NCBI GenBank assembly: GCA_017624115.1
Contig: JAGANQ010000087.1
Coordinates: 1-56,506, forward strand
Reading direction: 5' to 3'
Origin: Lachnospiraceae bacterium
Lineage (GTDB): Bacteria > Bacillota > Clostridia > Lachnospirales > Lachnospiraceae
Length of the DNA: 56,506 nucleotides
Shown here one piece after another: positions 44,275 to 52,414 of the stretch. The position numbers and the translations under genes are program-made. Below the pieces are notes generated by a model that did not search any database, had not been told where the DNA came from, and saw only the letters and a program-made list of their open reading frames with translations. Position 1 is the stretch's first letter. Each line of letters opens with the position of its first letter.

Positions 44275-44850
44275 CTAGAGCTTTACAATAAGCTCCTCCA
44301 GACTTCTCTTCGGTACATAATGCACCTGATTCTCATCACGGTAATATGTAGTGGAACCGTCTGCTCCCACTTCCGTGATAACTACCGTTTCCTTCGGCTT
44401 GCCAATGGCAATCACCAAATCAATCGTATAATGCTCTGCATTGATTGCCAGCGATTCTGCCAGCTCCTTACGCTTAATATTACCAAAAATACAGCCGCCA
44501 AGCCCTTTCTCACAGGCGCCCAGCATAATCGTCTGTGACACGATACCGTCGTCTATTGGCTTGTTCTTGGCAATATGCTGGTCGCAAAGCACCAGGATAT
44601 ATGATGCAGGACGTTCTCCCTCTTCCGGTCCATCCCAGTCCGGCAGCGCCCCTGCCCAGCCAAGACATTCAAACACCTTCGCTTTATCCTCCTTATCGGT
44701 AATCAGCGCAAACTTAAGTGCCTGGGAGTTCGCCGTAGATGGCACCGTACGTGCCAGATCCACGAGTTCCTTTAATGTTTCCTCTGAAACAGCCTCATTT
44801 TCATAGAAACGTCTGTAAGTACGATTTTTTAATACCAGTTCTTTCAGCAC
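44275..44850 (-). CDS. Nitroreductase-family flavoprotein
   Basis: 191 aa, GTG start at 44850 (GGAGG 8 nt upstream). Short one-domain nitroreductase: NRTYRRFYE (phosphate-binding Arg), VPSTANSQALKF (FMN contact), and GLGGCIFGNIKRKEL. Probably an FMN enzyme reducing an unknown oxidant. It starts 3 nt after the small pump subunit gene, so it belongs to the riboswitch-controlled operon. Confidence 0.85.
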   Translation of the reverse strand: MLKELVLKNRTYRRFYENEAVSEETLKELVDLARTVPSTANSQALKFALITDKEDKAKVFECLGWAGALPDWDGPEEGERPASYILVLCDQHIAKNKPIDDGIVSQTIMLGACEKGLGGCIFGNIKRKELAESLAINAEHYTIDLVIAIGKPKETVVITEVGADGSTTYYRDENQVHYVPKRSLEELIVKL

Positions 44851-44853
44851 CGG

Positions 44854-44991
44854 TTATTCCTCCTCCTTCTTCGGTACGGATGTTACCTTTGCAAGTATCT
44901 GTACTGCCAACATAATAACCAGAATAGCAACAAAAATTCCCGCCATTCCCTTTCCCATAATTTCCAGTGCTATTATAACATTATCCAACAT
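44854..44991 (-). CDS. Minimal OadG-like gamma subunit of a Na+-pumping decarboxylase
   Basis: 45 aa. One membrane helix (about 17-34, GIFVAILVIMLAVQILAKV) and a charged tail ending KKEEE. The ATG at 44991 follows AGGAG by 6 nt. Its place after the beta subunit gene, its single N-terminal helix and its charged tail fit the OadG/MmdD gamma role of anchoring the complex, but it is about half the normal length. Assignment rests mainly on context. Confidence 0.6.
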   Translation of the reverse strand: MLDNVIIALEIMGKGMAGIFVAILVIMLAVQILAKVTSVPKKEEE

Positions 44992-45042
44992 AAAAGTCTC
45001 CTATTCTTCTGAACTTTCAGATAAAAATGTGATTTTCCTGTT

Positions 45043-46179
45043 TTACAGATACTGTGTAATCAGACTGATAACCAATCCGCCTGCGATTACGGATGCAACC
45101 TGACCGGATACATTTGCCCCGGCTGCGTGCATCAGAATAATATTACCCGGCTCTTCCTTCTGTGCCATCTTCTGCACAACTCTGGAGGACATCGGGAACG
45201 CAGAGATTCCTGCTGCGCCTACCATCGGGTTAATCTTCTTCTTTAAGAACAGATTCAGGAATTTGGCAAACAGTACACCACCAATTGTATCAAACACAAA
45301 TGCAATAAGACCGATTACCATAATCAGCAGCGTACTTACATTTACGAAACGGTCTGCCTGCATGCTGAAAGAAATAGTAATACCAAGCAGCAGCGTAATC
45401 AGATTTGCCAGATTATTCTGCGCTGTATCGGACATCGTACCAAGCACACCACACTCTCTGATCAGGTTTCCAAACATCAGGAAGCCAACCAGTGCAACGG
45501 AAGAAGGTGCAATCATACCCACAATCAGTGTTACGACAATCGGAAATGCAATTCTCATCGCTTTATTTACCTGCCCCGGCTCATAATCCATATGAATGCG
45601 GCGCTCCTTCTTAGTTGTAACAAGCTTAATCGCAAACGGCTGAACAATCGGCACAAGTGCCATATAAGAATATGCAGCAACGGCAATCGGGCCGATATAG
45701 TTGGACTTTAAAATCTGGGAAACCAGAATAGAAGTTGGACCGTCTGCTGCACCGATGATACCGATAGACGCTGCATCCTTCAAATCAAAGCCCAGTAAGC
45801 ACGCTACTAAAATAGCCACAAAAATACCAAACTGTGCCGCTGCACCAAACAGGAACATAACCGGCTTAGAGAGCAGAGGACCGAAGTCAATCATCGCTCC
45901 GATACCGATAAATAGCAGAATCGGCATAGCCTCAGCCGCCTCAATACCCACTTCAAACAACCATTCAATAATACCGCTTGTTTCGCCTACACCCTCAAGC
46001 ATCTGGTTTAACACACCCGTGTTCGGCAGGTTTACAAGAATTGCTCCGAATCCCATCGGAAGCAGCAGAGAAGGCTCATATTCCTTCTTGATTGCCAGCC
46101 AGATAAGCAGGATTCCAATTCCATACATAACAAGCTGCTGCCAGGTCACTGACATAATTCCTTCGATTAAAAACTCCAT
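45043..46179 (-). CDS. Na+-transporting carboxylic acid decarboxylase beta subunit (OadB/MmdB/GcdB)
   Basis: 378 aa, about ten membrane helices. Drives Na+ export by decarboxylating carboxybiotin. Family signatures are PILLFIGIGAMIDFGPLL (shown in part), SIGIIGAADGPTSI with the essential Asp, and GAAGISAFPMSSRVV. The alpha (carboxyltransferase) and biotin carrier subunits are not in the window, so the decarboxylated acid (oxaloacetate, methylmalonyl-CoA or glutaconyl-CoA) cannot be told. A long leader with a riboswitch-like structure precedes it. Confidence 0.92.
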   Translation of the reverse strand: MEFLIEGIMSVTWQQLVMYGIGILLIWLAIKKEYEPSLLLPMGFGAILVNLPNTGVLNQMLEGVGETSGIIEWLFEVGIEAAEAMPILLFIGIGAMIDFGPLLSKPVMFLFGAAAQFGIFVAILVACLLGFDLKDAASIGIIGAADGPTSILVSQILKSNYIGPIAVAAYSYMALVPIVQPFAIKLVTTKKERRIHMDYEPGQVNKAMRIAFPIVVTLIVGMIAPSSVALVGFLMFGNLIRECGVLGTMSDTAQNNLANLITLLLGITISFSMQADRFVNVSTLLIMVIGLIAFVFDTIGGVLFAKFLNLFLKKKINPMVGAAGISAFPMSSRVVQKMAQKEEPGNIILMHAAGANVSGQVASVIAGGLVISLITQYL

Positions 46180-46276
46180 TTCCTCTCTCCTTTTTCTTTT
46201 CTACAAGTATAACCTGTATTTTTGAAAACTACACAGAAGCAGCCCTGCACAAACATGGCGAGCATTTCCATAGATG

Positions 46277-46424
46277 AAAAAAAGACTTCTATGACCACAC
46301 TTGTGTTCTGTCATAAAAGTCTTGCCATTTCAATTTCACGCGGATTATCCTGCTTTTAGAAATCAAAAGCTGTAATCGTACTGACGCCATGAAATACATT
46401 TGCATGCCGGCTACTCCCTTTGCT
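46277..46424 (-). ncRNA. yybP-ykoY-like (Mn2+) riboswitch with terminator, ahead of the Na+ pump
   Basis: On the minus strand, GCAAAGGGAGTAGC opens the aptamer, GCGTCAGTACGA forms the second conserved loop, and GGCAAGACTTTT closes it; these resemble the yybP-ykoY consensus (GGGGAGUAGC ... GCAAGACCUUU). A terminator follows: AAGACTTTTATGAC with GTCATAGAAGTCTT (46323-46310 and 46295-46282) and a T run. The AAGACTTTT segment is shared by P1 and the terminator, so ligand binding should prevent termination (an ON switch). The Na+-I (DUF1646) class is the main alternative. The rest of the leader to 46180 shows nothing further. Confidence 0.68.
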
Positions 46425-46428
46425 GGGA

Positions 46429-46457
46429 ATTATAACATACTTTTTTCTATCCAACAA
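46429..46457 (-). promoter_or_regulatory. Promoter driving the riboswitch leader
   Basis: Minus strand: TTGTTG (46457-46452), a 17-nt spacer, TATAAT (46434-46429), with TG one base before the -10. The start of transcription would fall directly before the aptamer. Confidence 0.75.
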
Positions 46458-46525
46458 GTTTTTCCTGCAAAATTTCCGTTCAAAATTTTTTGCCGTTCTT
46501 AATAACATTTTAACCCGCATATCCC

Positions 46526-46554
46526 TTGCAACTGTTCTTCAAAATTGATATAGT
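46526..46554 (+). promoter_or_regulatory. Promoter of the DJ-1 family gene
   Basis: TTGCAA (46526-46531), a 17-nt spacer, TATAGT (46549-46554), about 50 bp before the start codon. Confidence 0.6.
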
Positions 46555-46605
46555 GTATGTAGCGGAGCTTTTACATTACATGACGTTACACAAGGAGGAT
46601 TTGAT

Positions 46606-47163
46606 ATGAGTAAAGTATACGCATTTCTCGCAAATGGCTTTGAAGAGGTAGAATGTCTCGCAGTCGTGGATTTACTGCGCAGAGCAAACATCGATGTTGA
46701 TATGGTTTCCATTACCAATAATAAATATGTTACCGGTTCTCACAGCATTACCGTACAGGCTGATGTGCTTTTCGATGATGCTGATTTTTCTGATGCAGAC
46801 ATGCTTTTCCTGCCAGGCGGCATGCCAGGGACAAAATATCTGGCTGCGCACGAGGCTCTCAATACACTTATTAAAGACTGCTACAGGCAGAATAAGCATC
46901 TGGCTGCCATCTGTGCTGCTCCGATTGTCTACGGCGAGCTGAATCTGCTATCCGGCAAGCATGCGACCTGCTATCCGGGCTTTGAAGGAAAATGTATGGG
47001 CGCTGTCATGGAAAAAACTGGTGTTGTGACTGACGGCTGTATCACCACTGCACGGGGGCTTGGCTTCGCCATTGATTTAGGTCTGGAGCTTATCCGTATT
47101 CTGGAAAATGACGGGTTATCTGACCAGATAAAGTCTGCTATCCAGCATCCATGTGCAGAATAA
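46606..47163 (+). CDS. DJ-1/PfpI family protein
   Basis: 185 aa. DJ-1 subfamily with Glu in GFEEVE (about residue 14), the nucleophile-elbow Cys103 in LAAICAAPIVYGE, and ATCYPGFE. Members act in stress protection, as deglycases or as thiamine/nucleotide-linked enzymes; which applies here is not clear. ATG follows AAGGAGG. It stands alone with its own promoter. Confidence 0.9.
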   Translation: MSKVYAFLANGFEEVECLAVVDLLRRANIDVDMVSITNNKYVTGSHSITVQADVLFDDADFSDADMLFLPGGMPGTKYLAAHEALNTLIKDCYRQNKHLAAICAAPIVYGELNLLSGKHATCYPGFEGKCMGAVMEKTGVVTDGCITTARGLGFAIDLGLELIRILENDGLSDQIKSAIQHPCAE

Positions 47164-47265
47164 GCACTGTTCACACAGAAGCTGAAAATTTTCTATGGAT
47201 AATTCCTCTGTTTTGTGGTAAAGTAGTCTATTAGTAGAAGGAAAAACCTGAAAAGAGGTCATCAT

Positions 47266-48645
47266 ATGAAAAAAAATCTACGTTTTCTGTCTGCCCTGTT
47301 TATCAGCAAGACAGCAATGTTCACACAAAAATTATTTGGTATGAACGCCAGCTACTTTCCCGGTAAGCTGGCGATAAAACTGTGTCCGGATTTTCTCGGC
47401 CGCATAGACAAGCCGGAAACCATTATCAGTGTAACCGGAACAAACGGAAAGACCACGGTCTGCAACATGATCATCGACGCACTGACTGCCAATGGCTATG
47501 ATGTACTCAGCAACCGTGCCGGCTCCAATATCAATGCCGGCGTTGCCAGTGCTTTAATCAGCGGCTGCACAATCAGCGGTAAAGCAAAAAAACGCGTTGC
47601 CGTATTTGAGATTGACGAGCGCAGCTCAAAGCTGATATACCCGTATGTCAGACCAACCTACGCTGTATGCACGAATCTCTTCCGTGACTCCATACACCGC
47701 AATGCCCATCCGGAATTTATTTTCCACATTATTTCTGAGAGCCTGCCAAAGGAATCTCATCTGATACTGAATGCAGATGATTTAATCAGTGCCGGACTGG
47801 CTCCTGAAAATGCACGTACTTATTTTTCCATTGCTCCGATGAATACCGATTTACCGGAGAGCATAAACATCATTAACGATATGCGCATCTGTCCAAACTG
47901 CCATCATACTCTGGATTATCGTTATGTGCGTTATCATCATATTGGAAATGCACACTGCCCTTCCTGCGGCTTCGCATCACCAGAAAGTGACTATGCAGCC
48001 TTGCCGGATTTTGAGACAGGTACGCTTACAATTACACATCATGGAGATACGGAGCAGTACCCGCTCGTTACAAACAGCATATTCAACACGTATAATCAGG
48101 TAACTGCTATTACCTTGCTGAGAGAATTCGGTCTGTCTGCCGGGCAGATACGTGAAGCCTTCTCCAGTCTCAATATTGTCGAGTCCCGCTATTCCAGCGA
48201 AACAGTAAATGGTGTCGAGATTATTACACACATGGCAAAGGGACAGAATCCGATTGCCTGTTCCTGCGTTTTTGATTATGTAAAAAAGGAGCCGGGACAG
48301 AAAGAAATTATCCTTATGCTGGATGATGTTTTCGACCGTATTGCTTCCTCTGAGATTATGACATGGATTTATGATGCAGATTTTGAGTTTTTAAATGACG
48401 ATTCCATCAGCCGCATCATCATCAGCGGTGTCCGGTGTGAGGATTATAAGCTGCGTCTGCTGCTCGCCGGTGTGCCGGAGGATAAGCTGATTTGTGTATC
48501 AAAGGAAATTGATGCACCTGATTATCTTCGCTTCGACGGCACCGATAAGGTGTTTATCCTGCACGAGCTTTATGCTGCAGATGAAGCGATGAAGGTGCGA
48601 GATAAAACAGCAGCACGTCTGCAAAACTTCGAAGGGAGGGCTTGA
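47266..48645 (+). CDS. MurT-like Mur ligase
   Basis: 459 aa. Mur-ligase ATP site VTGTNGKTTVCNM (about residues 56-68); a zinc ribbon in the middle domain (CPNC and CPSC, about 206-234) as in MurT; and a C-terminal DUF1727 domain with IMTWIYDADFEFL. MurT works with GatD to amidate the D-Glu alpha-carboxyl of lipid II. Here the partner encoded 2 nt downstream has lost its glutaminase residues and an aminotransferase gene follows, so the nitrogen donor may not be glutamine. ATG follows AGAGGT. Confidence 0.88.
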   Translation: MKKNLRFLSALFISKTAMFTQKLFGMNASYFPGKLAIKLCPDFLGRIDKPETIISVTGTNGKTTVCNMIIDALTANGYDVLSNRAGSNINAGVASALISGCTISGKAKKRVAVFEIDERSSKLIYPYVRPTYAVCTNLFRDSIHRNAHPEFIFHIISESLPKESHLILNADDLISAGLAPENARTYFSIAPMNTDLPESINIINDMRICPNCHHTLDYRYVRYHHIGNAHCPSCGFASPESDYAALPDFETGTLTITHHGDTEQYPLVTNSIFNTYNQVTAITLLREFGLSAGQIREAFSSLNIVESRYSSETVNGVEIITHMAKGQNPIACSCVFDYVKKEPGQKEIILMLDDVFDRIASSEIMTWIYDADFEFLNDDSISRIIISGVRCEDYKLRLLLAGVPEDKLICVSKEIDAPDYLRFDGTDKVFILHELYAADEAMKVRDKTAARLQNFEGRA

Positions 48646-48647
48646 GA

Positions 48648-49370
48648 ATGGAAAAGCAGATTATCATCGAAGCTCTGTTCCCTGAGATTGCCAATCTCTT
48701 CGGTGACAGAATGAATATCAATTATCTTAAGGCCTGTCTTCCAGAGGCAGAATTTATTGATACCTGCCTTACAGACGAGCCTGCTTTCGTGAACCAGCCA
48801 GTATCAATGATATATATGGGATCGATGACCGAGAGCCAGCAGGAGCTGGTTATCAATGTGCTTCGCCCTTACAGAGAAAAACTGATGGAACTAATTGACA
48901 ATGGCTGCATCTTCCTGATGACAGGAAATGCCATGGAAATTTTTGAATCCTATATCGAAAATGAGGATGGCTCCCGTGTAAATGGTCTGGAGATTTTTCC
49001 GACCTATGCCAGACGCGATATGATGCACCGCTATAACTCACTGGTACTTGGTGAGTATGAGGGAATAAAGCTGGTCGGCTTCAAAGCACAGTTTTCTCAC
49101 TCCTATGGTGATAATTCTAATCAACATTTTTATAAGGTTGTCCGCGGCTGCGGCATCAATCCTTCCAGCATGCTGGAAGGTCTGAAGCGTAATCACTTTT
49201 TCGGAACCTATACAGTCGGACCGTTTCTTCTGCTGAATCCGCTGTTTGTCAAATATCTTCTCACTTTGCTTGGTGCAAAAAAACGGCAGCTTGCTCACGA
49301 AGATACCATTATGGCGGCTTACAGGAAACGGCTCTTAGAATTTGAGAATGAAAAGCTGAAATATCAATAA
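48648..49370 (+). CDS. GatD-like protein lacking the catalytic Cys and His
   Basis: 240 aa from the ATG at 48648 (GGAGG 8 nt upstream). The length and several blocks match GatD, the class I glutamine amidotransferase partner of MurT: GLEIFPTYARRDMMHRYN, VGFKAQFSHSYG, GTYTVGPFLLLNP. The nucleophile elbow, normally ICGGYQ, reads MTGNAM, with Thr92 where Cys is expected. GTYxHGP reads GTYTVGP, with Val190 for the catalytic His. Glutamine hydrolysis is therefore not possible. The protein may serve as a structural or regulatory subunit, or bind another amine donor. Confidence 0.82.
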   Translation: MEKQIIIEALFPEIANLFGDRMNINYLKACLPEAEFIDTCLTDEPAFVNQPVSMIYMGSMTESQQELVINVLRPYREKLMELIDNGCIFLMTGNAMEIFESYIENEDGSRVNGLEIFPTYARRDMMHRYNSLVLGEYEGIKLVGFKAQFSHSYGDNSNQHFYKVVRGCGINPSSMLEGLKRNHFFGTYTVGPFLLLNPLFVKYLLTLLGAKKRQLAHEDTIMAAYRKRLLEFENEKLKYQ

Positions 49371-49388
49371 GGAAAAGAGGATTTTACT

Positions 49389-50624
49389 ATGGAACAGAAA
49401 GAGATTTTTCAAACCTATGAGTCTGAGGTTCGCTCCTATTGCAGAAGCTTTCCTTCTGTATTTACCCGCGCAAAGGGTTCCATTATCACTGATGCAGACG
49501 GGAACGAATATATCGATTTCTTCTGCGGTGCAGGTGCCGTAAATTACGGACATAACAATGATTATATCAAGGAAAAGCTGATTGACTATCTCGAAAATGA
49601 CGGTATTATTCATGCACTGGATATGATGACTGACTCAAAGGCTGAGTTCATCCGCTATTTTGAAGACGCTGTACTGCAGCCGAGAGGACTGAATTATAAA
49701 ATCATGTTTACCGGTCCTACCGGAACAAACGGTGTAGAGGCTGCGCTTAAGCTGGCCCGCAAGGTAAAAAAGAGAGAAAATATCTGGTGTCTCATGGGAT
49801 GCTTTCATGGCATGACACTTGCCTCTCTCGCTCTCACCAGCGACAAGGACAGCCGCAAAGGTGCCGGCGTTCCGCTTAATTATGTGACACATATTCCTGC
49901 CCCATATATGTTTGAAGGTCTGGATACTATAAAATATATGGAAACACTGATTACCGATGACCACTCTGGCATTGAAAAGCCTGCCGCCCTGATTATCGAG
50001 ACAGTACAGGCAGAGGGCGGCATCCATGTATTCAGTAAGGAATGGCTGCAGGCTGTGAGAAGCTTCTGTGATACTTATGATATCCTGCTGATTGTTGACG
50101 ATATTCAGGTAGGCTGTGCCCGCACCGGAACCTTCTTCTCCTTTGAGCGTGCCGGGATTGTGCCAGATATGGTTGTAATGTCAAAATCCATCGGCGGCTA
50201 CGGTCTTCCATTTGCATTGACACTGTTCAAACCAGAGCTTGACATCTGGACACCGGGTGAACATAACGGAACCTTCCGCGGAAACCAGCTCGCCATGGTG
50301 GCTGCAAAAGCCGGGCTGGAATACATGCTGGAGCACAATATTGAAAAAGAGGTTGCCCGCAAGGAAACCATTATCCGCGAGTATCTTATGCACAATATTG
50401 CCGGAGAGAATGCCAAAATCCGCGGCATTGGGTGTATCTTCGGTATCGACGTCGGCACTGGCGAACGTGCCGCTGCTATTACCAAAAAATGCTTTGAAAA
50501 TGGGCTTATCATCGAACGTGCAGGCCGCGACAACAGCGTTGTTAAGCTGATGCCGGCACTTACCATACCGGATGAGCTTTTAATCAAGGGCATGGATATC
50601 ATCAAAAATGCCATGAATCAATAG
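49389..50624 (+). CDS. EctB-like class III aminotransferase (diaminobutyrate type)
   Basis: 411 aa PLP enzyme. FTGPTGTNGVEAALKLAR (phosphate-binding), CFHGMTLASLALT, IVDDIQVGCARTG (PLP-ring Asp) and the Schiff-base Lys in VVMSKSIGGYGLP are close to EctB, which makes L-2,4-diaminobutyrate from aspartate semialdehyde and glutamate. No ectA or ectC is present, so this is not an ectoine operon. It begins 18 nt after the GatD-like gene with SD AAAGAGG. The product could feed the MurT-like ligase. Confidence 0.85.
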   Translation: MEQKEIFQTYESEVRSYCRSFPSVFTRAKGSIITDADGNEYIDFFCGAGAVNYGHNNDYIKEKLIDYLENDGIIHALDMMTDSKAEFIRYFEDAVLQPRGLNYKIMFTGPTGTNGVEAALKLARKVKKRENIWCLMGCFHGMTLASLALTSDKDSRKGAGVPLNYVTHIPAPYMFEGLDTIKYMETLITDDHSGIEKPAALIIETVQAEGGIHVFSKEWLQAVRSFCDTYDILLIVDDIQVGCARTGTFFSFERAGIVPDMVVMSKSIGGYGLPFALTLFKPELDIWTPGEHNGTFRGNQLAMVAAKAGLEYMLEHNIEKEVARKETIIREYLMHNIAGENAKIRGIGCIFGIDVGTGERAAAITKKCFENGLIIERAGRDNSVVKLMPALTIPDELLIKGMDIIKNAMNQ

Positions 50625-50637
50625 GCGGCCGCCTTTT

Positions 50638-51174
50638 GCAAAGTTGTAATAGCTGTTATTATCGAAAGTATTGCCATCCGCATGTTTTAAATATATGCTC
50701 TGGAGAAAGCACGAAATCTGGTGTTTCTAACATCGGACTTTGGAAAGCCTTTATGATTTGTGTCTTCCGAAGCATCGAACAAGCCGAGGGCAGAAAGTCC
50801 GTCAGGAGAAAGAACAGATTATAGAAAAGTTTCGTGCCGCTCTTGGCAGGCAGACGAACAAAACGTAAGCGCATAAATGTGTGTCTGAGCTCTCAACCCT
50901 ATTGTATCAATAACGGTAGAGGCGAGTTCGCATTTATGCGCTTTTATATTGATTTTGTGAGTTGCCTGCCTTAGAGCGGCTAGGAACTTTGATTGTCTGT
51001 CTTTCCCTGAGCGGACGTCTGCCCCTGCTTGTCGATTGCATCAAAGACACAAAATTTGCTTTCCAAAGCTCCGAATGCAAGAAACACTCAGATTTTGTGC
51101 TAATCTCTCCAGAGCGTATATTTTCAAAACATGCAGACATATACTTCCGATAATAACAGCTATCATGACTTTTC
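50638..51174. repeat. Long imperfect palindromic element, copy 2 (inverted relative to copy 1)
   Basis: About 540 bp between the convergent aminotransferase and GH88 genes. Its left arm corresponds to the right arm of copy 1 and vice versa. Matched blocks: TTATTATCGAAAGTA (50656-50670) with TACTTCCGATAATAA; GGCAGGCA (50845-50852) with TGCCTGCC (50963-50970); AAGCGCATAAATG near the tip in both arms. Short open frames inside (60-80 codons on both strands) mirror each other because the arms are repeats and show no ribosome sites, so I do not call them genes. Confidence 0.9.
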
Positions 51175-51191
51175 AAATATATGCTTTAGAG

Positions 51192-51227
51192 AAAGACTGG
51201 GTGCTTACCAGTAAAGCACCCAGTCTT
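51192..51227 (-). terminator. Terminator overlapping the end of the GH88 gene
   Basis: 15-bp stem AAAGACTGGGTGCTT / AAGCACCCAGTCTTT (51192-51206 with 51213-51227). The 5' arm on the minus strand encodes the last residues of the GH88 protein. It is followed by a short T-rich stretch and then the palindromic element. Confidence 0.8.
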
Positions 51228-52371
51228 TCTCCAGTCTTGTCAATGCTTCCATATAGAAGTAGTCTCCCCAGGAATTGCACTCATCCACCCCATAATGATT
51301 GCAGGTGTTATATGGTGAGTGCTTCGAATATGTACTGTGAAGCACCAGTCCGTTGGACTGCTTCTCATCCTTCACTGCATAATTGTCATAGACTGACTTC
51401 ACCATCTGCCTTGCTATTTTCGTATAATGTGCCGCATCCTCTTTTGTCATATACTTTGACATCTCCAGCATGCCACAGGCTGCAATTGATGCACTGGAGG
51501 AATCCCTCGGCTCGTCAGAGCCATCGGTAAATTCTAAATCCCAGTACGGCACCATATCCTCCGGCAGATGTGTGAGGAAATACTCACATACATTCTTGAA
51601 GATATCAATGTATTCCTCTCTGTGTGTATATTTATAGCCCAGCGCTGTGCCGTATACACCCCACGCCTGCCCTCTCGCCCAGGCAGAGCCGTCGCGGTAG
51701 CCCTGACAGGTGGCACCATGGTCAGGCGCACCGGTTTTCATATCAAAGAAAAACGTGTGCCACGTAGAATAGTCCTCGCGGATTACATTGGCAAGTGCCG
51801 TATGAATATGCTTTTCCGCAATTTCCTTATATTTTGCATCACCTGTTTCCTCTGTCGCCCAGTATAATAACGGCAGATTTAGCAGACAGTCAATAATCAG
51901 GCGGTAATTCTCCGGTGCATCCATTGGTCCCCACGCCTGTATGAATTCTCCTACCGGATGATAGCGGCTGATTAACTGGTCTGCTGCTTTGATAGCCGCC
52001 TCTCTTCCCTTTGTGCTGCCAATCAGCTTATAACCTGCCACGCAGCTTGGAGAATAGAGAAAGCCCATGTCGTGATGGTCTACAGCATTTTTTTTATCAA
52101 TTCTCTCGAGAAAACTGTCTATCTGGATTTCCCCAGCCCTTTTCAGTCTCTTATCACCGGTATGCTCATAGGCAAGCCAGATTTCTCCAGTCCAGAAGCC
52201 CGTCGTCCAGTAATCATTCGGTATCGGCTGATAGAAGCCGTTTTCACTGTACGCCTTCTGAAATGAATAGGTAAACGTATCCAGATTTCTGATAACCTGG
52301 GCGCTGGAAAAATCCAGCGCCGCTTTTATCTCTTCTGATGTAATTTCTTTCTTATCAGGAAATGTCAGCAT
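51205..52371 (-). CDS. GH88 unsaturated glucuronyl hydrolase
   Basis: 388 aa from the ATG at 52371 (AAAGGAGG upstream); no signal peptide. (alpha/alpha)6-barrel enzyme that removes 4,5-unsaturated uronic acid from disaccharides left by polysaccharide lyases. Two key Asp are in DHHDMGFLYSPS (Asp101) and YRLIIDCLLNLPLLYWA (Asp161, the general acid/base of characterised GH88 enzymes). ATCQGYRDGSAWARGQAWG and DSSSASIAACGMLEMS are also typical. Last gene of the sugar ABC operon, which presumably imports the substrate (glycosaminoglycan, gellan or pectin-derived). Confidence 0.9.
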   Translation of the reverse strand: MLTFPDKKEITSEEIKAALDFSSAQVIRNLDTFTYSFQKAYSENGFYQPIPNDYWTTGFWTGEIWLAYEHTGDKRLKRAGEIQIDSFLERIDKKNAVDHHDMGFLYSPSCVAGYKLIGSTKGREAAIKAADQLISRYHPVGEFIQAWGPMDAPENYRLIIDCLLNLPLLYWATEETGDAKYKEIAEKHIHTALANVIREDYSTWHTFFFDMKTGAPDHGATCQGYRDGSAWARGQAWGVYGTALGYKYTHREEYIDIFKNVCEYFLTHLPEDMVPYWDLEFTDGSDEPRDSSSASIAACGMLEMSKYMTKEDAAHYTKIARQMVKSVYDNYAVKDEKQSNGLVLHSTYSKHSPYNTCNHYGVDECNSWGDYFYMEALTRLEKDWVLYW

Positions 52372-52414
52372 CCCTGTTCCTCCTTTATTAGCAATCTTTG
52401 ACCCTTGTAGCATT

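Noticed and set aside
47164..47265. Possible promoter with TAAAGT before the MurT-like gene
   Set aside because: The -35 region at the right spacing is poor, so I could not support a specific site.
49335..50614. Open frames on the minus strand opposite the aminotransferase
   Set aside because: Shadows of a strongly supported plus-strand gene; no ribosome sites and no family features.
50636..51176. Several 60-80 codon open frames in palindrome copy 2, with similar ones on opposite strands (e.g. sharing SCYYRKY)
   Set aside because: They resemble each other only because the arms are inverted repeats; no ribosome sites, and copy 1 does not keep the frames.
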